Below are positions 21,956 to 32,648 of a stretch of DNA of 64,000 nucleotides, piece by piece. Source of the DNA: Azolla caroliniana (taxonomy: Eukaryota > Polypodiophyta). The first letter of the stretch is position 1. Each line of letters starts with the position of its first letter. The DNA lies in contig JBHGNT010000012.1 in NCBI GenBank assembly GCA_043228905.1, positions 1,798,001 through 1,862,000 of the forward strand, in the 5' to 3' direction. The notes under the pieces are model-generated. The model did not search any database. It saw nothing but the letters and a program-made list of their open reading frames with translations, and was not told the DNA's origin. A program made the translations under genes and the position numbers.

Positions 21956-24073
21956 CTCCCGGTTCTTGCCACCGAGGGATTCGCGGTTCCGTTCGTGGTT
22001 TGGTCGCACCGTCAGAAATTGGACCGAATGGCACCCGTCCTGGCTTTTGACCCTCGCGTAGGCCGAACTGTTGTCCAGCACCTTGGTCTCCATTTGCGCC
22101 GCCGTGATGTATGGTTCCCCTAATATGACCGGGTGCGAGGACGTCTCCTGTACGAAGAAATCCTGGTCAATCTCGACGTCGCCGATCTTGACTCGCACGT
22201 TCGGGCAGGCCCCGTGCAGTTCCTCTGTGGCGCGCGTCGCCGCCCGGATCTTCCACCCGTGCTTGGTGTTGATCGGCCACTTCCCCTTCTTATAGAAGTC
22301 CATGGACATCAGGTTTATTTCCGAACCGTGGTCCACCAATGCCACCACCGGTTCCTGAACATCTCCGATCTTTACGGGGGTCTCCGTGGTCGCTCGGGCC
22401 CAGTGCGGCCTTGAATAGTGGCTCTCCGCCCACTCATCTGCCAGCGCCGAGTCGTCGATGTGCGTCATCCACACCTCCACCGGTCTCTCCGGTTCCGTCT
22501 CCGTCAACAGCCTCTTCCGCTTCACTAAGTCCACAATGGAGTCGTGGAACTCCTTCTTGGCGATCCCTAGCACCTCCCGCAAGGACAACTCCACTTTGCT
22601 GTCGAGGATCCGCTCTTCTAGGACCTTTCGTAGGTCCGTGGTCCTTTCTATTTCCGTCCCTAATCGGTATCCGCCCTTCCTGGGGTTATCTTGTGCGATG
22701 GACCCACCGGCATCGTTCCGTCGTTGCCCGAATCGGGTCTCGTACCGTTGTGAGGGCCCGGCCGCTCCGGCTTTCCCCACTCGTTTGTCTTCTACCAGAG
22801 CCTCGTAGTTCCGGCAGGCGGCTTCTACGAAGCCCGTCTTCTCCTCGACTGGGTCGCTACACCCGGTTACTTCCCGGACCCGTCTCTCCGCGCGGTCCGT
22901 TTCATCTTTCCTCAGCCGTGCGCCGGCGAGGCCTTCCAGCATTGCCGGCCAGAAACTGTCTTTGCTCTCCTTTCGGGCCTCGCTGCCCCCAACCCGAATA
23001 CCGGCCGACGCCGAGTAGTGGATGGCCTCCACGTGTCGGGCCGCTGCCTCTTCCATCAGTCTCTTCATACCTCCTCGCCCGTCGTTTCGGTTCAGGGCCC
23101 TCCTGGTGTCGCCGGCGTGCACCCGGCCTTCCCACAGGTACACCACCCGGTTTCTCAACGCCTCTGCGAAATCGTCGCAGTCCTTCCGAATGTGGCCGAC
23201 CTCGTCGCACCACATGCACCTGTTCCCCGCTGTCGGCCGTCGGTCACGAGCCGGTTCGCCGCCTTCCCTTCGAGTCTGGGCGATCTGGAGATCCTTTATC
23301 GCCCGCGTCAACTCCTCCAGCGCTGCCCCTCCGGACAAGCCATTGACCATGCCGGTCGAAGCCAGACCGGTTTCGAGCCATTCCCGGGTTTCTTCCCTTC
23401 GCACTTGCGGTGCCGGTTCAAGCCTCCTTGCTGTGACAGAGCCCGCACCGGCCGCCCCGTTGTCAGCCCATTCTCGCCGTTTGTCGAAACGGCCACAGAC
23501 TCTCTTAACCGCAGCCCAGTCGGTTGTCAGCCCATCTTCGGTTTCCAGCAAGGAGCCGACTTGATCCCTGTCCCTCTCGTCCACCGACTTGACGAACAGT
23601 AGGACCCGGCTCGTATCCAGAACGGTTCGGTCAAGCGCCGAAAGGCGCGCAAAGCGTTCTTCAAACTCCCGAAGGAGTGCCGACGCGTTTCTTCCCTTGC
23701 CAGGGGACTCCACCCATTCCATGAAGTCCCGTTTCGAAAGTCGGAGCGCGTCGTCCAGCCCGTATTTTTCTAGGAGTCGGCCTTCGAACTCCTCCCAGGT
23801 ACGGCTCTCCGCCCGCACCTCGAGCACCTCCGCATGGATGCTCGGCATCGCCACTCGAGGAAACCCAGCAAGACACCTCTCTTCCGGAATGTCCCGCATC
23901 AGCATTTCTGCCCCGTAGGACGCCAAATACTTCGTGGCATCCTTTCCGCTGAACCGGCCGATTGTACCGACGACCGCCTCAATGGCTCTGTCGAGGGCGC
24001 CGGTGCCCTCGCGTGCACTCAATATCCGATCCACGGCCGAAGCCATGGCCTCCGCAAGATCCGACCCTTTCAT
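21947..24073 (-). CDS. Gypsy C gag-protease polyprotein (intact frame)
   Basis: This is the longest intact retroelement ORF here, about 708 codons from ATG at 24,071-24,073. The open frame extends upstream into the LTR, but the ATG after the PBS is the better start. Domains in order: a helical capsid-type region with SIHAEVLEV and WEEFEGRLLEKYG; a CCHC knuckle (CMWCDEVGHIRKDC); the GRGGMKRLMEEAAARHVEA block; the LSLREVLGIAKKEFHDS block; and the retropepsin-like fold with VALVDHGSEINLMS and HPVILGEPYI. The expected D-S/T-G is D-H-G. It would form the capsid and process itself. It ends GAT TTT TAG, the conserved candidate shift site. Confidence 0.88.
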   Translation of the reverse strand: MKGSDLAEAMASAVDRILSAREGTGALDRAIEAVVGTIGRFSGKDATKYLASYGAEMLMRDIPEERCLAGFPRVAMPSIHAEVLEVRAESRTWEEFEGRLLEKYGLDDALRLSKRDFMEWVESPGKGRNASALLREFEERFARLSALDRTVLDTSRVLLFVKSVDERDRDQVGSLLETEDGLTTDWAAVKRVCGRFDKRREWADNGAAGAGSVTARRLEPAPQVRREETREWLETGLASTGMVNGLSGGAALEELTRAIKDLQIAQTRREGGEPARDRRPTAGNRCMWCDEVGHIRKDCDDFAEALRNRVVYLWEGRVHAGDTRRALNRNDGRGGMKRLMEEAAARHVEAIHYSASAGIRVGGSEARKESKDSFWPAMLEGLAGARLRKDETDRAERRVREVTGCSDPVEEKTGFVEAACRNYEALVEDKRVGKAGAAGPSQRYETRFGQRRNDAGGSIAQDNPRKGGYRLGTEIERTTDLRKVLEERILDSKVELSLREVLGIAKKEFHDSIVDLVKRKRLLTETEPERPVEVWMTHIDDSALADEWAESHYSRPHWARATTETPVKIGDVQEPVVALVDHGSEINLMSMDFYKKGKWPINTKHGWKIRAATRATEELHGACPNVRVKIGDVEIDQDFFVQETSSHPVILGEPYITAAQMETKVLDNSSAYARVKSQDGCHSVQFLTVRPNHERNRESLGGKNREDF

Positions 24074-24095
24074 CTTCTGCTCTTCTGCCGCCTCC

Positions 24096-24113
24096 TTCAC
24101 GTCGGGTTCACCA
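24096..24113 (-). other. Gypsy C primer-binding site
   Basis: On the minus strand TGGTGAACCCGACGTGAA lies four bases inside the 5' LTR and is identical to the gypsy D site over 18 bases. Confidence 0.7.
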
Positions 24114-24117
24114 AAGA

Positions 24118-24746
24118 TGTCGAGGTATTCCTCGCGGATGCGTGGAATGAGGCGGGACCTCAGGGGTCCTGTACCGAAGAGCAAGAGAGAAAGGACAAGA
24201 GACCCACTACGTGCGAGCGTAGATTCACAGGGACACGGCCCTTCGACACAAAGACGCGAGTGGGACAGCGACACAGAGAGACACGAATGTATGTATGTAT
24301 TAACAAAGACAACAACAAGAACATGGAAGTAACAAAAACACGAAGTCGGTTACAACCGAACAGGTCGGCGAACAGATGCCGATGCCTGTTCGTAAACGCA
24401 CAGAAAGACAGGAGCAGGTTGGAGGTGTTGCCGGAAGCACTCGGGCATTCCTCAGAGCAGCGCGAGCCTCCCGAAACCTGCACAGAAGGAAGCTATGGAG
24501 TTTGCGAACCAGAGAGAGAGAGAGAAGCCTTCCCACACAAACCGACAACACTTCGTCCTCGACTCTCCACGATCCCATCCCCCTTCTCGTCTCCCTCCTT
24601 TTATAGGCAAGGAAGGAGCCGTTTCCCCTTTACTTCCTACCCACTAAATCTACCTGCCTAGGATCTTCTATGGACAACATTCGAGAAGAGCCGGTTCCTA
24701 CACTCCTGTGCACCGATTCCGCTTGTGGACGGTTTTCTTCACGACA
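24118..24746 (-). repeat. Gypsy C 5' LTR
   Basis: This 629-bp LTR starts TGTCGTGAAGAAAACCG on the minus strand, as gypsy D does. A TATA box (CTATAAAAGGAGG, minus) lies near 24,600. It abuts copia RT sequence at CCGT. Confidence 0.88.
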
Positions 24747-27090
24747 CCGTTCTTCAAGGTCACCTTGAAGAAACACATTCTTCACGTCCATCTGGTGAAG
24801 ATGCCACCCGCTTTCCGCAACAACCGCCAATACCACGCGAATCATCGGCATATTCGCTACCGAAGTGAAGGTCTCATCGTAGTCAATTCCGTGGGTCTGC
24901 GCTAATCCCTTCGCCACTAATTGGACCTTGTACCGATTAACCGAACCATCGGCATTGTACTTTACCTTGTACACCCATTTGCAACCGATCGGTTTATAGT
25001 GTCGGGGAGGGTCAACGAGGTCCCATGTGTCGTTGGTATGGAGTGCCCGCATTTCTTCTTCCATAGCAGCACGCCAATTTGCAACCTTTGCCGCTTCTGC
25101 GTAGCTCTCTGGCTCACGTACTTCTGCCACCTTAGTCATGAACGCATAATGATGCGCCATGTACTCATTGTACTTGTACTGCGTAACGGGGTTCTTCTAG
25201 TGGGAAGACTGATGTAACTTGTCATCGCCCGGTTTGGGGCCCTTCTTGGCCGGTTCAGACTTCGTTCCTGAAGATCTGCCTTCATCCTTTCCTAAGTCGG
25301 ATTCGCTCCAATCTGACTCAATGTTGCCGGTTTCGTATTCCGACATCTTCTTCTTCCCCTCAGTTCCTTGCTCGGGGAGAGCACGATAGAGTCTCCAGTA
25401 TTCGTCGATTCCTCATTCAATTGGTCACTTTGACCCAATCACTCGTTCGGTCCGCTCAACCGAAACGATTTCAGACTCTCTTCTAGAGTCTCATGCTCGT
25501 CATCTTTTATCTAGACCGGTTCCAGCACATTGGCCTCATCTTTCAGAATCGGGTCTTCGTCGGGAGTTGGAGTCGGTAAGGAGTACCATGATGCCGTGTC
25601 ATCAAACTCGACATCTCGGCTTACTCAGACTTGCTTAGTCCGGGGGTTATAGCACTTATACCCCATTTGCTCATGCGAGTAACCGACTAGGATGCACTTC
25701 TCCGACTTCTGATCAAGCTTCTTCCGCTTCTAATCTGATACATGCACACATGCTATGCTACTGAATATCCGAAGGTGCCTCAGATTCGGCTTCCTCCCGA
25801 AATACAACTCATGTGCAAACACCTTGTCTCCGATTCGGTTTTGGATGTAGACGCTCGTCCGGACCACTTGAGTCCAGTAGAATTAGGGCATGCTTTTCTC
25901 CTCCAGCATTGCCATTGCCGCGTCGACAACTGATCGGTTCTTCCTTTCGGCCACACCGTTTTGCTCCGGTGTGTATGTGCAACCTAATTCTCTCTGAATT
26001 CCGTTCTGCTGCGGATAACTGTTGAATTTGCCGGAAAAGTATTCTTTTCGGCCATCCGACCGCTGGCACTTGATCTTCCTCTCCGTTTCCCGTTCTACCA
26101 AGCTTTGAAGGTTCCGGAAACACTCAAAGACTTCGCTCTTCCACTCGATAAGGTAGATCCACGTGTGTCGGTTATTGTCGTCGACGAAGGAGACGAATAT
26201 CGACTCCCGCCAAGACAAACGTTCTGTGTCGGTCCCCATACATCTGAATGTATTAGATCGAGCTTGTTACGGCTCCAATTTCGTTCGGTGGGGAATGGAA
26301 GCCGGTGTTGCTTCCCGAGTTGGCAGGCTTCACAAATTTCGGCCTTCCGGCCTCTAAATTTCGGCAAACCGAAAACAACTTGTTTCAATTGCAAGTCCTG
26401 AAGCCTTCGGTAATTGACTTGGCTGATCCGCTTGTGCCAGAGGTCGATTTCCGATTCAATCTTCTGTCCTGTGGCAAACATGGCGGTACCGACATCATTA
26501 GTGTTGAGGATGAACATCCTCACTTCTCTGCGCCCTTGCGCAATTATCCGATCTTCTTCCTCAATGAAGCACCCAATGTGCGTAAACCGCACCTACATTC
26601 CCTAGTCAACGATTTGTCCAACCGATACCAGGCTCTTTGTGATTGTCGAAACGTGTAATACGTTCATCAACTTCCCCTTTTGTCAGACGCGGCTTAAAGG
26701 GACTTCTCCGACATGCACAATCGTGTGAGGGGTGTCGTCTCCGGTTTCGACAATCCCTGGTTGTTCCGGTTGTTCCGGCTTCTCCAAAAAGGAGAACCAC
26801 TCTTCATGGCTCGTCATGTGGTTGGGTGCTCCAAAATCAACATACCATACTTCCTCCGATTTGGAAGTAGTCTTCTTCATCGAGTTAGCCTTGTGCTTCA
26901 TCACGAAGGTTGGCCCTTTACCGGTCTTCCCGGTTCTGAATCCTTCAGATCCTTATGTGTAGTGCGAGCTTTGCTGGTTTTCCCGACGGCCTTGCCGGAT
27001 CCAGATTTGTCTAAATCGGCGCGCTTCTTCCAGCACTCGCTTTCCCAGTGACCCTTTTTGCCACAGTACAATCATTCCATGTTAGCTTTT
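24747..27090 (-). pseudogene. Copia pol: protease, integrase and RT N-terminus (broken)
   Basis: On the minus strand, the gag zinc knuckle near 27,030-27,075 (GKKGHWESEC) has its first Cys codon changed to TGA (27,072-27,074). The protease motif at about 26,820-26,850 reads DFGAPNHMT, where DSG is expected. The integrase finger has WHKR but SQ in place of GH, then CEAC. The core shows HSDVWGP, RSDGRKEY and QQNGVAERKN. RT begins at about 25,160 (CKWVYKVK, VAKG, QMDVKNVFLQGDLEE) and is cut at 24,747 by gypsy C. At least four frame breaks are present. Confidence 0.8.
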
Positions 27091-27099
27091 CCTTGCTGG

Positions 27100-27837
27100 T
27101 TTCCGGCGCTGCTTTGACTCCCCCAGCTTATGGAGGGTCCGGAACTACTGTCGGCACTACCTCTGTGCCTTCGGACCTGCTCTTGCTACCTCCATTGCGT
27201 GTCAACCCACCTCGTCCACCACGTCCATGGGGCCAATCTGTCTCCATGTACATCATCTGATCGTCTGATTGAGTGGTCCTCGACCTGCTCGCGTGGTTTT
27301 CTTCGACCATCAGCATCCATTGCAAGTCGAAGAAAGACGGTGGTTTCTCCCGGGTGCATATCACTGTTCGGATTGGCGCGTACCTTTGCATTAGACCACC
27401 GAGATAGATTTGTACCATCTCGTCTTCGTCCACCGTGACATTGATGGACCTGAGTGCGTCACAAATCTCCTTTATTTTGGTGGTTTAATCCCTAACCGAC
27501 ATGTCTCTTTACCGGAGCTGCAACTTACGGGTTGTGTTACTCGCGGCGAAAATCTTCCTCAAATTTCCCCAGGACTCCTTCGGCATTTTGCATCCTTTAT
27601 GTAGCCGAGCATCTGGTCGTGCACACAGGACACAAGGCAATACAATACTCGGCTCACTCCTTGCTCCCATACCGGGAAGTCATTGTGTGCCAACTCCGAT
27701 GGTACCTCGTTCGTTCGTTCCACGAAGCTCCAATATCCATGCCCCAACAGGTACTGGTGCATTTTATATGACGAGGACGCGTAGTTGCTCCGGTCGAGCT
27801 TCTCTGTGGGAAGTGAACTCGCCATACCTCTGTCCAT
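27100..27837 (-). pseudogene. Copia gag (broken)
   Basis: From ATG at 27,835-27,837 it reads through KLDRSNYASSSYKMHQYLLGHGYW, a typical copia gag start, then a stretch with CVHDQMLGYI. After frame breaks near 27,480-27,560 it resumes with the YAPIRTVI and FFDLQWMLMVEE part (27,128-27,433). A basic Gly/Arg-rich stretch precedes the zinc knuckle. It would package element RNA. Confidence 0.75.
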
Positions 27838-27916
27838 ATCTTCTCTTCGTCTGTTGTAGGGTTCTAGGGTTCGTCTTCAAAAGCAAGTGTCGGCTGCAGA
27901 GGTTCTCAACCCTCGT

Positions 27917-27928
27917 GCTCTGATACCA
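27917..27928 (-). other. Copia primer-binding site (initiator Met-tRNA type)
   Basis: On the minus strand TGGTATCAGAGC directly follows the 5' LTR. This is the standard plant copia PBS, complementary to the 3' end of initiator methionine tRNA. Confidence 0.9.
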
Positions 27929-28348
27929 TGTGAAAGTTAACATGCGGAAGCGTTACACAGAACCGGCTTAGCCGGATAGCAACAGAGAATAAGATGAAGG
28001 TTTAATGGAGAAGCTTAATACACAGAGAGTATACGAGGGAGAGATAGAGAGAGCGGAACATAACTGTAGATTCAAAATAACTCTAAAACTATGTACATAC
28101 AACGTGCTACACAACACTATTTATACAAAGTCCATAAAGGACTAACATGTACTTCAATGCTCATACGAGCAACAGACACTAACTACGAGACAATGATTAC
28201 CTAGTAGTCTAGGCTACTACTAGGCTTTTGGTTCCCGTTCGAATCCGGCTCTCCGATCCGGCCGGTTGTTTCCAGATACCATCCGGATACCGATGAGGCT
28301 CAGGCTTATTTGGCCGATCTAGATCCGGTTGAGCTTGCTCGTTCAACA
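27929..28348 (-). repeat. Copia 5' LTR
   Basis: This 420-bp LTR matches 2048-2468 with scattered substitutions and a few small indels, so the insertion is not very recent. The flank CTTTC (28,349-28,353) pairs with GTTTC at the other end. Confidence 0.9.
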
Positions 28349-28353
28349 CTTTC

Positions 28354-29208
28354 TTATCAGACCAAATGACGAATGTGATGCCCGACTAACTTACATACTT
28401 GTCTCTCTTCATGATTGAATATGCTTGACATCTCCAACAATGAAAATTGCCATAAAAGGAACCCTTTCAATCTCAACACATAACGGTGTACTCCCCTTTG
28501 TTCATCAAATATAAAATCATTTCGCATATGCCAAATAAACCATGCCCATAATACCTCAAATAATCTTGAATGAAGGTGAAAGACCTCATAATTCCACTTG
28601 TGCAAAAACCCATTTGAAAGGAAATTTTATCACTCCTGCCAAGGACATCCATATTGCATTAATAAATTTCCAAACCATCTTTGTAACAGGACATGAAATA
28701 AATTGACGTCGATTGTGCTCTACTTCCACCGTAAAAAAGAAACAAATGCCACTAGTTATTTTTCTTTAACATAAATTATCACCCAATGGTAATCCACCAA
28801 CCATAACCCTCCAAATAAACACTTTGGCTCTAAATGACAAATATGAACACCAACCCTTCTGGAGTACATTTTTCTACCAAATTGTTGGCCTATGGAAAGA
28901 CCATACCTTAATTACCTTTTTTTCGAACCACATATGTTTCCCAATAATTGTATGATAAACCTCATTCGTTGAAACCATACTGAAGTTGTTCTCCCTCACA
29001 AATGTCCAATCAAGATATAGAGAATCTTCATTTAAATGTGGCACACGCCCTTGCAACACTAATCATCCTTGTAATGTATCTCAAATGTGCCGATAATTGT
29101 GTGGAATTCCAAGTATCGACCTAGTTGTATGAAAAGCCATCAACCTTCTTTGAGAAGACAAAATTGCATCTTTTAGTGATACCGATCCTAATCGAGCCAT
29201 TCTATTAA
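28354..29208 (-). mobile_element. L1-like LINE, 3' zinc-finger region (5'-truncated)
   Basis: Read on the minus strand from about 29,060, it shows KVWSFHRPTIW, then KVFIWRVMVGGLPL, a Cys-rich stretch ending SCPVTKMVWKF, and VLWAWFIWHMRND near 28,530-28,560. This layout is the zinc-binding domain after RT in plant L1-like elements. It is in several frames with stops. The copia LTR cuts it at 28,348; its poly(A) side lies at 1884-2047. The 5' edge carries one copy of the 13-bp target duplication (29,209-29,221). Confidence 0.7.
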
Positions 29209-29755
29209 ATCCTCTATCTCTATGTGACATAATATACATATCCTTTCCTCTCTAGGGGACGCCATTAATACGACCATTCTCGGTCTCAAGTTAGTAAGAT
29301 GATATTTTAAGTTGTCCAATGGCAACCCTTAGTGCACTCGGTAAGAATGCATCTAGATATTTTTGTCGTGTAATAAACCTTAACATAGAGAAGTGCATGA
29401 AGTGTTCCTTATAATACAACATTTTAGATGGGAGTGGCTCTAGTGGGGTGATCCGTTTATACCAAGTGTAAATTTGCCATATTTCTTGGCGTATTACTTT
29501 ATTACAGTCCTCATGAGAGATTAAAGTGTTATCAATCATGTGGTTATACCTAAGGGGAGGTAGGTTATTAATGTCTAGAACATGCGCAAGAAGCCAACTC
29601 ACCATCATGCCACACCACGAGCTAGTACATCCAGACTCGTATAGTGATCCATATGCCTCAAAAGCTTGATGAGATATCCTATCATGTGGTTGGATATGTA
29701 TCTTATGAATAAATACTACAAGTTGAAAGAGTGCTTCTACTTGTCAAATGTGGGT
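29209..29755 (-). pseudogene. Host LINE, region between RT and zinc finger
   Basis: On the minus strand this reads EALFQLVVFIHKI, then QAFEAYGSLYE, MMVSWLLAHVLDINNLPPLRY, YYKEHFMHFSMLRFITRQKYLDAFLP and LRVAIGQLKISS. It ends in ERICILCHIEIED at about 29,222. The last part overlaps and matches copy 1 (38-200). The next residues of the protein lie at 1870, across the L1-like insertion. Confidence 0.7.
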
Positions 29756-29898
29756 CTCTTATGGACGTATTCACATTGTCTTCCTTTGTACACACCAGGT
29801 TTAGGTTATTTATGTAATAGTGAGAAGGGCAATTGCCCTAAGTTAGTCAATATATAAACTAACTTTCTAATGTAGTTTGGATAATGCCAAAAATACGG
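29756..29898. other. Unassigned sequence left of gypsy D
   Basis: These 143 AT-rich bp lie between the LINE fragment and the gypsy D LTR. I see no coding or repeat signal. They end in TACGG, whose last four bases are the gypsy D target copy. Confidence 0.4.
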
Positions 29899-30503
29899 TG
29901 TCGTGAAGAAAACCGGTCATAGGCGGAATTGGAGAAAAAGGCGCATGAACCGGCTCTTACATGGGTGGACGCGAGAATTGATATTTTGTACATGATTCAT
30001 AATTAGGTCGGCTGATGTAAATACTAGGTAGTACACATTTATTAGGGGATTCGTGCGTACCTCTGTCGAGAGGGACAGGGAATAAACTATTTAAGGAGGG
30101 AGAGAAGGAAGAAAGGGGATCGTCGAAGTGTTGTTGCAGAACCGAGTGTCGAGCTCTCTCTCCTCCGATCGTCGTTCTCTGTGGGTGTCGGGAGTTCGCT
30201 GCCTCTGCTTCGTGGATAGCCTGTGTGCTTCCAGCAGAGGCTCTCCCCCCCCTTTTTTTTTTGTTTCTTCGAGTCGAGTGGCTATCGTCTGTGTGCGTGA
30301 GTAGGACCCCGTGTCAGGTCCATTACCGGTTTGCCGGTTGTAACTGTTCGAGTTGTAAGCTACGGATTATAGTAATTAGATTCCTGTTTCTTGCTCTTGT
30401 TTTCCTTCTGTGTATCTGCAACTCTCTCTCTCTCACTCTCTCCTTGGTCCAAGACCCCCGTGGTCCCGCCTCTTCCTATACGCGAACGCGAAACTTCGTG
30501 ACA
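29899..30503 (+). repeat. Gypsy D 5' LTR
   Basis: This 605-bp LTR starts TGTCGTGAAGAAAACCGG and ends CTTCGTGACA, giving imperfect inverted termini. A TATA-like CTATTTAAGG is near 30,090. A CT-rich tract stands near the 3' end. Confidence 0.92.
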
Positions 30504-30507
30504 TAAT

Positions 30508-30526
30508 TGGTGAACCCGACGTGAAC
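30508..30526 (+). other. Gypsy D primer-binding site
   Basis: TGGTGAACCCGACGTGAAC lies 4 bp inside the LTR and is shared with gypsy C; gypsy B has one change. Confidence 0.7.
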
Positions 30527-30547
30527 AAGCGGCAAAGGAGTCGGAAA

Positions 30548-32648
30548 ATGAGGGGATCAGAGCTAGCAGAGGCAATGGCAGTAGTCGTCGACCGGCTGGT
30601 GAGCGCTCGCAAGGGGATGGGTACCCTCCACAGAGCCATTGAATCGATCATCCGCAGCATAGGCCGATTCGGTGGGAAGAATCCCACAAGTTATTTGGAG
30701 GCTTACTAGGCCGAAATGATCATGAGGGATATCCCAGTGGACATGCGGTTGTCCGGATTCCCTCGGGTGGTGACGCCGAGCATCCATGCGGAGGTGCTCG
30801 AGGTGCTGGCTGAATGCCAGACTTGGGAGGAGTTCGAGCTGCAGCTCCTCGAGAAGTACGGGTCTGATGACTCACTTCGGCAGTTGAGGCGGGACTTCAT
30901 GGCGTGGGTGGAAAGCCCCAGAAAAGGGAGGAACACGTTGGCGCTCTTCCAGGAGTTCGAAAAACGATTCGCGCGACTGTCGACGCTGGACCGGACCGTG
31001 CTCGAAACGAGTCGAGTACTACTGTTTGTTAAGTCGGTGGACGCTATCGACATGGAAAAGGTGGGTCCCCTATTGCAGACGGACGAAAGGCTCACGACAG
31101 ACTGGGCCGTTGTAAAACGGGTCTACAACAGTTTCGACAAACAACGCGGGTGGAGCGACGAAAGCTCGTCGGAGTCAGGACTGGTCCCGGCGAGGAGGCT
31201 CGAGGAGCCGGTATCGGTGCCAGCCTGTGGGAAGGAAGAGACCTGAATTTGGCTGGAGTCGAGGTCGGCATCGAACGACGTGGTCAGCGACTCTGGAGGA
31301 GCTGACACAGATGGTGCGCGACCTGCAGATCGCACAGGCCCGAAGAGATAGCGACGAACAACCTCGCGACCGGAGGCCGCCGGCTGGGCAGCGGTGCATG
31401 TGGTGTGACGCAATCGGTCACATTCGGAAGGATTGCGTGGATTTCACCGACGCACTCAGGACCAACGTGGTGTACCTCTGGAACGGGCGATGCACGCGAG
31501 CGAGACCCGGAGAGTCCTATAACTGAATATGGGGCGCGGCGGAATGAAGAGGTTGATGGAAGGGGCCGCGGCACGGCATGTAGAAGTCGTTAACTACTCA
31601 GTGTCAGCGGGAATTCGGGTCAGGGGTGATGATACCCGGAAGGTGAAGGACTCCGGATTCTGGCCGCTAGTGCTAGAAGGCCTCTCCGGAGTTCGGCTGA
31701 AGAAGGAAGAGGCGGACCGCGCGGAACAGCGGGTTCAGGAGGTCACCGGATGGGATGATCCGGTCGAAGAGAAAACGGGCTTCGTAGAAGCCGCTTGCCA
31801 GAACTACGAGGTTCTGGTGGAAGACAAACGGGCAGGAAAGGCCAGAGGGGTCGGTCCCCCGCAGAGGTACAAGACCCGGTTCGGACCGAAACCCAGGCGC
31901 GCCGTATGGGAAGAAGCAGGCGGGGTTTCGGTTGAGCACCGAAATCGAGAGAGCAACAGACCTACGGAAGGTCCTTGAAGAGCGGATCCTCGACAGTAAA
32001 GTGGAGCTGTCGTTGCAAGAGGTGCTGGGAATCGCCAGGAGGGAGTTCCACGACTCCATCGTAGACTTGGCGAAGCGGAAGAGGCTCTCGATGGAGCTGG
32101 AACCAGAGAAGCCAGTGGAGGTGCGGACTGCGCACTTAGAAGACACGGCCCTAGAAGACGAGTTGGCGGAAAGCCACTACGCGAAGCCGCATTGGGCCAG
32201 GGCAAGTACGGAAACCCCTGTGCGGATCGGCGACGTTCCGGAACCGGTGGTGGCCTTGGTAAACCATGGATCCAAAATCAACCTGATGTCCATGGATTTC
32301 TACAAGAAGGGTAAATGCTCAATCAACACCAAGCATGGGTGGAAGATACGCACGACGACACTTGCTACGAAGGAGCTGCATGGTGCGTGCCCGAATGTAC
32401 GTGTAAAGATCGGTGACGTCGAGATAGATCAACATTTCTTCGTGCAGGAAACATCCTCGCACCCGGTGATTCTCGGCGAACCGTACATTACAGCAGCACG
32501 CATGGAGATGAAGGTGATGGACAACGGTTTGGCGTACGCGCGCGTCAAGAGCCAAGATGGTCGACATTCCGTCTAGTTCATGATCGTATGTCCGAACCAT
32601 GAGAGGATTCGCGAAACCCTCGGCGGCATCAACCGAGGGGATTTTTAG
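30548..32648 (+). pseudogene. Gypsy D gag-protease (broken)
   Basis: It begins MRGSELAEAM at ATG 30,548-30,550, the same start block as gypsy C. TAG at 30,707-30,709 and TGA at 31,244-31,246 interrupt it, with frame changes near 31,240, 31,520 and 31,930. Kept features are the SIHAEVLEVLAE block, the CCHC knuckle (CMWCDAIGHIRKDC), the GRGGMKRLMEGAAARHVE block, the LSLQEVLGIARREF block and the protease. The protease reads VNHGSKINLMS, so the catalytic Asp is Asn and the enzyme should be dead. The ORF ends GAT TTT TAG at the conserved junction (TAG 32,646-32,648). Confidence 0.85.

Larger units (their letters stand above)
18291..24746 (-). mobile_element. Gypsy C, LTR retrotransposon inserted in copia RT
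   Basis: The 5' LTR (24,118-24,746) is complete and the 3' LTR is truncated to 18,291-18,467. The PBS, gag-pro, pol and PPT match gypsy B and D, so it is the same family. The right flank is CCGT (24,747-24,750), followed directly by copia RT coding sequence; the left flank is lost. Its GC content is visibly higher than that of its surroundings, as in gypsy D. Confidence 0.9.
2048..28348 (-). mobile_element. Ty1/copia retrotransposon, heavily nested
   Basis: The two LTRs (2048-2468 and 27,929-28,348) are alike, start TG and end CA. They are flanked by a 5-bp near-duplication (GTTTC at 2043-2047, CTTTC at 28,349-28,353). The PBS and PPT place the 5' LTR on the right, so the element reads on the minus strand. 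Its coding order (gag, protease, integrase, RT, RNase H) is the copia order. Gypsy A, C and, inside A, gypsy B interrupt it. About 700 bp of its RT is missing between the sequences at 24,747 and 3,642. It is inserted in the L1-like LINE. Confidence 0.9.

Noticed and set aside
22339-23346. Long plus-strand ORF of 335 codons inside gypsy C
   Set aside because: It is antisense to the intact gag-pro and rich in Ser, Pro and Arg, as expected from the complement of a GC-rich coding region.
28357-28605. Small hypothetical gene on the minus strand
   Set aside because: The Trp-rich stretch and upstream Cys block fit the zinc finger of an L1-like LINE; it is cut by the copia LTR and has no start of its own.
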